IMG/VR virus record: IMGVR_UViG_3300043429_000335
Span: 1 to 28,869 of that record
Direction: 5' to 3' (one strand)
Source: a virus
Length of the DNA stretch: 28,869 nucleotides
The notes beneath the pieces were generated by a model. The model was not told the origin of the DNA. It did no database searches and saw only the letters and a program-made list of their open reading frames with translations. Both the position numbers and the translations under genes were made by a program. Below are positions 25,957-28,869 of this stretch, piece after piece (the stretch's first letter is position 1; each line of letters starts with the position of its first letter).

Positions 25957-26106
25957 TTAAAAACAGTTGGTAGTGCAGTTACCGCCATAACAGCAAGTAG
26001 TACACATAATGGTTCGTCCATTGCTAAAAATGGTGTGCGTTGAGCATTGTGCCCATGCTCCAGTGCATACAAGAGCAATGCCGATAGCGGCAAAAAAGCG
26101 TTTCAT
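25957..26106 (-). CDS. Cysteine-rich exported microprotein
   Basis: A 49-residue gene. MKRFFAAIGIALVCTGAWAQ is a signal peptide: two positive residues, a hydrophobic core and an Ala-Trp-Ala cleavage site. The predicted mature peptide is about 30 residues with six cysteines (CSTH..., then IMCTTCCYGGNC and TNCF). The ATG follows a good Shine-Dalgarno (GAAAGGA, seven bases away), and it begins 11 bases after the stop of the SSB-like gene, so it is part of that operon. The family is unknown to me. It could act in the periplasm or outer surface during infection, with disulphides or a bound metal; that is inference. Confidence 0.78.
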   Translation of the reverse strand: MKRFFAAIGIALVCTGAWAQCSTHTIFSNGRTIMCTTCCYGGNCTTNCF

Positions 26107-26117
26107 GTTAGTTCCTT

Positions 26118-26378
26118 TCAAAATGGCACGTTGTCGAAGTCATCATCAGCAGGCAGTCCCTCATAAGTGGACTTTTGTTTTTGTTCTCTCGGTTTGCTTG
26201 GAAAAGCTTTCATGTACCCCGTCCATTTTTCCCCGACAGGGATGCTATCTAGCTTAATCGTTACGGAGCCGTTTTCGTCAATCCACATTGAGCCATGTTG
26301 CGACCAATAGGTTTTCTGTGTGCCATCAGATGTTTTGTATTCCCTGGCGGCGTATTTAATGTCGTACTGTTTTTTCAT
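26118..26378 (-). CDS. Single-stranded DNA-binding-like protein with acidic tip
   Basis: An 86-residue protein. The body is strand-rich (YDIKYAAREYKTSDGTQKTY, then GSMWIDENGSVTIKLDSIPV) in a pattern like small OB-fold single-strand binders, and it ends in ADDDFDNVPF, closely resembling the acidic Asp-Asp-x-x-Pro-Phe tip that SSB proteins use to recruit partners. It is shorter than bacterial SSB (about 170) and lacks an obvious long linker, though a Lys/Gln-rich stretch (PREQKQKSTY) precedes the tip. Translation is coupled to the exonuclease by ATGA. In an operon with ERF and exonuclease it is best read as the single-strand binder of the recombination module; the OB-fold is an inference. Confidence 0.62.
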   Translation of the reverse strand: MKKQYDIKYAAREYKTSDGTQKTYWSQHGSMWIDENGSVTIKLDSIPVGEKWTGYMKAFPSKPREQKQKSTYEGLPADDDFDNVPF

Positions 26379-26989
26379 TGAAAAAGGTCTTTCAGTTGAT
26401 TGACCTTGCCATCAAGTTCAGCAAGGAATTTAACGATTTCCGATTCCATCTTTTGAATGAAATCGTTATCGCGGCGTACACGGGTCATGAATAATTGACC
26501 TTTAGCTGGCATCCGGGGATCAAACACAACATAGTCACACCATTGCCGACCAGTGCAAGCCATCTGCATCTGCATCTGTGCGTTGTATTTTGCTGGGACG
26601 GTCTGGTTTAACAGTGCTTCAATCATGCCAGCGGTGTTAGGACATTTAATTTCGACTAGCCCATCATCCCCCACCAAGCCATCAGGAGAAGCCCCACAGC
26701 CGTCAATCGTTGGATGAGGCACAAACCCGCATTCATCAACCATTGTGCCCGTAGCGATTTCATAAGCGGCCCTGGCGAACGGTTCCTGCTCAGTGCCCCA
26801 TTGCATTGCGGCATTGCTGTAGCTTTCCTGCTTTTGGCCGGTAAGCCGTTCAACGATCAATTGCGCCATGAGGTTTTCACGGCTGGCGGCATAGCCTGAC
26901 TTTGTAGTAGCCATCAGGTCGGCAACACGGCTTGCTGTGACGCGACCTAATCGAGCGGCAAACCATTCGTCGGTGCGTTGTTCATCCAT
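26375..26989 (-). CDS. YqaJ / lambda-exonuclease family nuclease
   Basis: A 204-residue 5'-3' exonuclease expected to resect double-strand ends for recombination. AARLGRVTASRVADLMAT and MQWGTEQEPFARAAYEIATG, then CGASPDGLVGDDGLVEIKCP hold the PD-(D/E)xK active site (Asp103, Glu113, Lys115, with an upstream Glu67). YNAQMQMQMACTGRQWCDYV supplies the conserved Gln-rich helix of the family. The length is normal. It is coupled on the downstream side to the SSB-like gene (ATGA) and overlaps an upstream 74-residue gene by eight bases. Together with ERF it gives an exonuclease-annealase pair as in lambda Red. Confidence 0.9.
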   Translation of the reverse strand: MDEQRTDEWFAARLGRVTASRVADLMATTKSGYAASRENLMAQLIVERLTGQKQESYSNAAMQWGTEQEPFARAAYEIATGTMVDECGFVPHPTIDGCGASPDGLVGDDGLVEIKCPNTAGMIEALLNQTVPAKYNAQMQMQMACTGRQWCDYVVFDPRMPAKGQLFMTRVRRDNDFIQKMESEIVKFLAELDGKVNQLKDLFQ

Positions 26990-27206
26990 TTTTTACCTTT
27001 AATTGTTCAGCAATTCTTTCAATAGCATCAGCGCAACTAATGCCCAAAGCTTTTTTAATCAACAACAATGATTGATTGATTATTTCGTCGTAAGTGCCTG
27101 GATCACTTTCTTTGATTGCTTCCAGCGTAAATTGAGCATCTTGTAATGCTTCTAAATCTGCGCTGTTAACGCAATAAAGTAATTCAATGTCCGGATCATT
27201 GCCCAT
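26982..27206 (-). CDS. Small acidic protein between ERF and exonuclease
   Basis: A 74-residue acidic helical protein starting at ATG 27206 (MGNDPDIELLYCVNSADLEA). A longer frame from 27260 exists, but its extra part lies inside the ERF gene and is basic and unlike the rest. The gene overlaps the ERF stop by 11 bases, with AGGAAAAGG a little upstream, and overlaps the exonuclease start by eight. No motif is recognised. A role assisting recombination is suggested only by its position. Confidence 0.65.
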   Translation of the reverse strand: MGNDPDIELLYCVNSADLEALQDAQFTLEAIKESDPGTYDEIINQSLLLIKKALGISCADAIERIAEQLKVKNG

Positions 27207-27777
27207 TGGCCTGCACCTTTTCCTGTTTGGCCTTTTCGATTCTGGCTTTCTTTGCGGCAATTACCTTAGCCTGCCAAGACGCATCACCCTCACAAGCTGC
27301 ATACGCCAGGGCATAAGCGTTGTTCAGTTCGTCACTGTTGGCGCTGTCGGCAATGTCGGCTATGTGAGCCGCCATCGTAGAGGCGCTAATGCTGGCCTTA
27401 GCGGGTCGTGTAGCGGCGTTGCCATCGTCGTCCTCTGGAGCGATGCCGCAAGCGGCCATGAGTGAAGCCCTGCGCCCATAGGTAAGTGCGGACATAAATC
27501 CTTGAGGATCATTTTTAGAAGCAGGAAAATATAACTTTCCACATTCAAGCATTTCACCTGATTCATGCACAAAAATAGTTTCCACCATAATTCCGGTGGC
27601 ATTTTCATAGTTTTTTTGAAGCAAAAAAATACCGTTATTGTTTAAAGCGTCAATTACTGATTCAACGCACATTGATAAATCAGCATACTTTGAACGAAAA
27701 TGCGGATTTATTGATGTTTTCAATGCTGGGCCAAATTCCCGCTGGGCTTTCACTAAAGCCGTTGCTATGTTTTTCAA
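27196..27777 (-). CDS. ERF family single-strand annealing protein
   Basis: A recombinase that anneals complementary single strands. LKTSINPHFRSKYADLSMCV and IDALNNNGIFLLQKN, then VETIFVHESGEMLECGKLYF and GFMSALTYGRRASLMAACGI are the standard ERF blocks (Asn-Pro-x-Phe-x-Ser-x-Tyr-Ala-Asp-Leu, the His-x-Ser-Gly-Glu strand, the Thr-Tyr-x-x-Arg helix). The C-terminal third is Ala/Lys-rich. The start is a TTG at 27777 six bases after AAGGAG; a TTG at 27783 is too close to that site. Its ribosome binding site lies inside the end of the HNH endonuclease gene, so the two are translationally linked. Product about 193 residues. Confidence 0.88.
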   Translation of the reverse strand: MKNIATALVKAQREFGPALKTSINPHFRSKYADLSMCVESVIDALNNNGIFLLQKNYENATGIMVETIFVHESGEMLECGKLYFPASKNDPQGFMSALTYGRRASLMAACGIAPEDDDGNAATRPAKASISASTMAAHIADIADSANSDELNNAYALAYAACEGDASWQAKVIAAKKARIEKAKQEKVQANGQ

Positions 27778-28274
27778 TTCCAACTCCTTTTTGTTGCTGC
27801 TCTAAATGCTGTCATTGTTGAAACATTAAATTGTTTTGCTAATTTGCTGTATGAAATTCCTAGTTTTTTGCGTAGTTCACGAATTAAATTTACTTGCTCA
27901 AAAGTTAATTTAGCCATCGCGTTTTTTGCGCCATTGCCATATGTGCCATGCAAAATTTTGTCTTGGGCGTTTTCGGAAGCAGTTCCCCATTTCAAATTTG
28001 ATGCTTTGTTGTTTTGATTGTTTCCATCAAGATGACGGCATTGATAATTTTTTTGCTGAGGTTCATTAAATAATTCACAAACAGTTCTATGAATATAAAT
28101 TTTTTTTGAGCCTTTAACGGCAATGGCTTTATAACCAGATTGACCACAAGGCGTTCCTTTTAAAAATCTAAATTTTCCATTTTTTAAAGACATAACCTCT
28201 CCATTTTTAGAGAAATAATAATCTTTATAAATTGGATGTTGTTTCCAATTGGTATCCAAAACGCTTGTTGCCAT
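27774..28274 (-). CDS. HNH homing endonuclease (NUMOD4-like plus HNH)
   Basis: A 166-residue mobile endonuclease. YKDYYFSKNGEVMSLKNGKF matches the NUMOD4-type N-terminal module; residues about 60-106, IHRTVCELFN then CRHLDGNNQNNKASNLKWGT and SENAQDK, form the HNH core (His62, His81, Asn93 candidates); the C-terminus LTFEQVNLIRELRKKLGISY then SKLAKQFNVSTMTAFRAAT is a helix-turn-helix DNA-binding domain. It is AT-rich and Lys/Asn-rich compared with its neighbours, a sign of separate origin. It precedes ERF and overlaps its start by four bases. It is free-standing; no split host gene is apparent. Confidence 0.87.
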   Translation of the reverse strand: MATSVLDTNWKQHPIYKDYYFSKNGEVMSLKNGKFRFLKGTPCGQSGYKAIAVKGSKKIYIHRTVCELFNEPQQKNYQCRHLDGNNQNNKASNLKWGTASENAQDKILHGTYGNGAKNAMAKLTFEQVNLIRELRKKLGISYSKLAKQFNVSTMTAFRAATKRSWN

Positions 28275-28293
28275 GATTGCAATTCCTTACAAG

Positions 28294-28315
28294 TGATTGA
28301 TTAACAATCATACCA
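28294..28315 (-). promoter_or_regulatory. Candidate extended -10 with overlapping inverted repeat
   Basis: On the minus strand TGG TATGAT (28315-28307) resembles an extended -10 box, and TGATTG-N5-CAATCA (28294-28310) is an inverted repeat overlapping its downstream half, in the gap between the 65-residue gene and the HNH gene. No convincing -35 is seen. It could serve the HNH-ERF-exonuclease operon; the repeat might alternatively be a small RNA hairpin. Confidence 0.28.
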
Positions 28316-28325
28316 TGCTTATAAG

Positions 28326-28523
28326 TTAGGTAGGATCAAGCTCTTTTTGCAGTTGCTCTAGCTGATCTGCCTTGTATTGAAGCAAAGCAGCAAATTCCCG
28401 AATCTTTGCCGACAAAGCGCCGACTTCCCAAGCTAGGCGGTCGGCCTGCTCTGCTGGAGTGCGATACAAAATGTGGCTTGTATCGTTGATGCTTTTTAGG
28501 ATGTAGTCTGTATCAATGTGCAT
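28326..28523 (-). CDS. Small coiled-coil protein of unknown function
   Basis: A 65-residue product from the ATG at 28523, which has a good AGAGGA ribosome binding site about seven bases away; the longer frame to 28655 lacks one and would run over the neighbouring gene. The second half (EQADRLAWEVGALSAKIREF, then AALLQYKADQLEQLQKELD) is a clear amphipathic coiled coil. It overlaps the upstream 54-residue gene by 11 bases. The family is unknown; it may be a small adaptor or regulator in the early gene block. Confidence 0.68.
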   Translation of the reverse strand: MHIDTDYILKSINDTSHILYRTPAEQADRLAWEVGALSAKIREFAALLQYKADQLEQLQKELDPT

Positions 28524-28677
28524 TTGGTTTCCTCTCGATGTGTTTGGCAAGTAGCCACCTATCACCCAATCGGCGTACCGATTGAATCCATTTGCGCTGA
28601 TTGGCGCGATTGATTGCCGATGGAACATGGGGACTGTTCCACAAGGCGCGAACATGAGAAAGCATCCGGGTTTTCAT
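28513..28677 (-). CDS. Small basic Trp/Arg-rich protein
   Basis: A 54-residue gene whose ATG overlaps the stop of the preceding minus-strand gene (ATGA) and whose 3' end overlaps the coiled-coil gene by 11 bases. The sequence is strongly basic: MLSHVRALWNSPHVPSAINR then ANQRKWIQSVRRLGDRWLLA and a KHIERKP end. The run of Trp-Ile-x-Ser-Val-Arg-x-Leu-Gly-Asp-Arg-Trp-Leu-Leu-Ala looks conserved rather than accidental; I recall similar unnamed short proteins in phages of beta- and gammaproteobacteria but cannot name a family. Nucleic acid or membrane-surface binding is possible from the charge. Confidence 0.62.
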   Translation of the reverse strand: MKTRMLSHVRALWNSPHVPSAINRANQRKWIQSVRRLGDRWLLAKHIERKPNAH

Positions 28678-28868
28678 TCTTTGGTGTGTTTCATTGATAA
28701 AAGTTTGTTTTCAGCAACATCAGCGGGAATCAATTCAGCGCAATCAGGGATTACAGGATCATCGAAATTGCGACTTACATTTGGCCCCCTGGGTCGATTT
28801 TTACCGGCTGGGGCGCAAAGAATTACAGAACCGTCCTGCAACGGTGTAGCGACTAAGTAATGAAATCC
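28674..28868 (-). CDS. Partial unknown gene at the right edge
   Basis: An open frame of 64 codons entering from the right edge, with no stop before the window ends and no convincing start inside it. It reads GFHYLVATPLQDGSVILCAP then AGKNRPRGPNVSRNFDDPVI and so on to the stop at 28674-28676. Its stop shares bases with the ATG of the 54-residue gene (ATGA), which supports a real gene. The N-terminus is missing, and no family is recognised. Confidence 0.55.
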   Translation of the reverse strand, partial: GFHYLVATPLQDGSVILCAPAGKNRPRGPNVSRNFDDPVIPDCAELIPADVAENKLLSMKHTKE

Positions 28869-28869
28869 G

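Noticed and set aside
27207-27260. N-terminal extension of the 74-residue gene
   Set aside because: The extra 18 residues are basic, overlap ERF coding sequence and lie upstream of a better ATG.
28582-28860. Plus-strand 92-residue frame at the right edge
   Set aside because: It lies opposite two minus-strand frames that are joined by an ATGA overlap and read like protein; the plus frame has no ribosome binding site and no pattern.

Overview
This window is part of a double-stranded DNA tailed phage or prophage genome with a lambda/HK97-type long-tailed (siphovirus-like) layout. The evidence is a terminase with Walker B and nuclease motifs, an HK97-type portal, protease and capsid, a lambda-type gpG/gpGT frameshift, a tape measure gene, a gpJ-like tip protein, tail fibres, and a GTA-type holin with a GH108 muramidase. 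The lysis genes suggest a Gram-negative host, possibly a proteobacterium, but the sequence does not fix the host. I saw no integrase, attachment site, tRNA, CRISPR array or insertion sequence.

Layout, plus strand: 3-7178 holds the head genes (terminase C-terminus, portal, a free-standing GIY-YIG endonuclease, a small ORF, prohead protease, two paralogous major capsid proteins separated by a strong terminator, head-tail adaptor). 7180-13486 holds the connector and tail tube genes (stopper, tail terminator, tail tube, a small protein, a gp10-like protein, tail assembly chaperones with a -1 slippery site, tape measure, two tail-tip proteins). 13467-17239 holds a GNAT-fold protein and the 1105-residue tip protein. 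17249-23028 is a fibre cassette that ends in an 812-residue protein with three collagen-like Gly-X-Y blocks, an inserted lectin-like domain and an S74 chaperone end. Its stop overlaps the start of a 2OG-Fe(II) oxygenase of prolyl-hydroxylase type (23025-23570). 23567-25224 is the lysis cassette.

Layout, minus strand: 25207-28869 converges on the lysis genes. Read in transcription order from the right edge it holds a partial unknown gene, a 54-residue basic protein, a 65-residue coiled-coil protein, an HNH homing endonuclease, an ERF single-strand annealing protein, a 74-residue protein, a YqaJ/lambda-type exonuclease, a small protein with an SSB-like acidic tip, a cysteine-rich exported microprotein, and two small probably DNA-binding proteins. 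ERF, exonuclease and the SSB-like protein make a compact recombination module.

Most notable points: (1) a collagen-like fibre translationally coupled to a putative prolyl hydroxylase, with Y-position prolines in a fixed Gly-(Ala/Ser)-Pro-Gly-Pro-Thr setting; (2) tandem capsid paralogs, one without the scaffold-like delta domain; (3) a 49-residue exported Cys-rich peptide hidden in the recombination operon; (4) a GNAT protein in the place where a tail peptidase often sits. All assignments come from reading the sequence and recalling protein families; no database search was possible.
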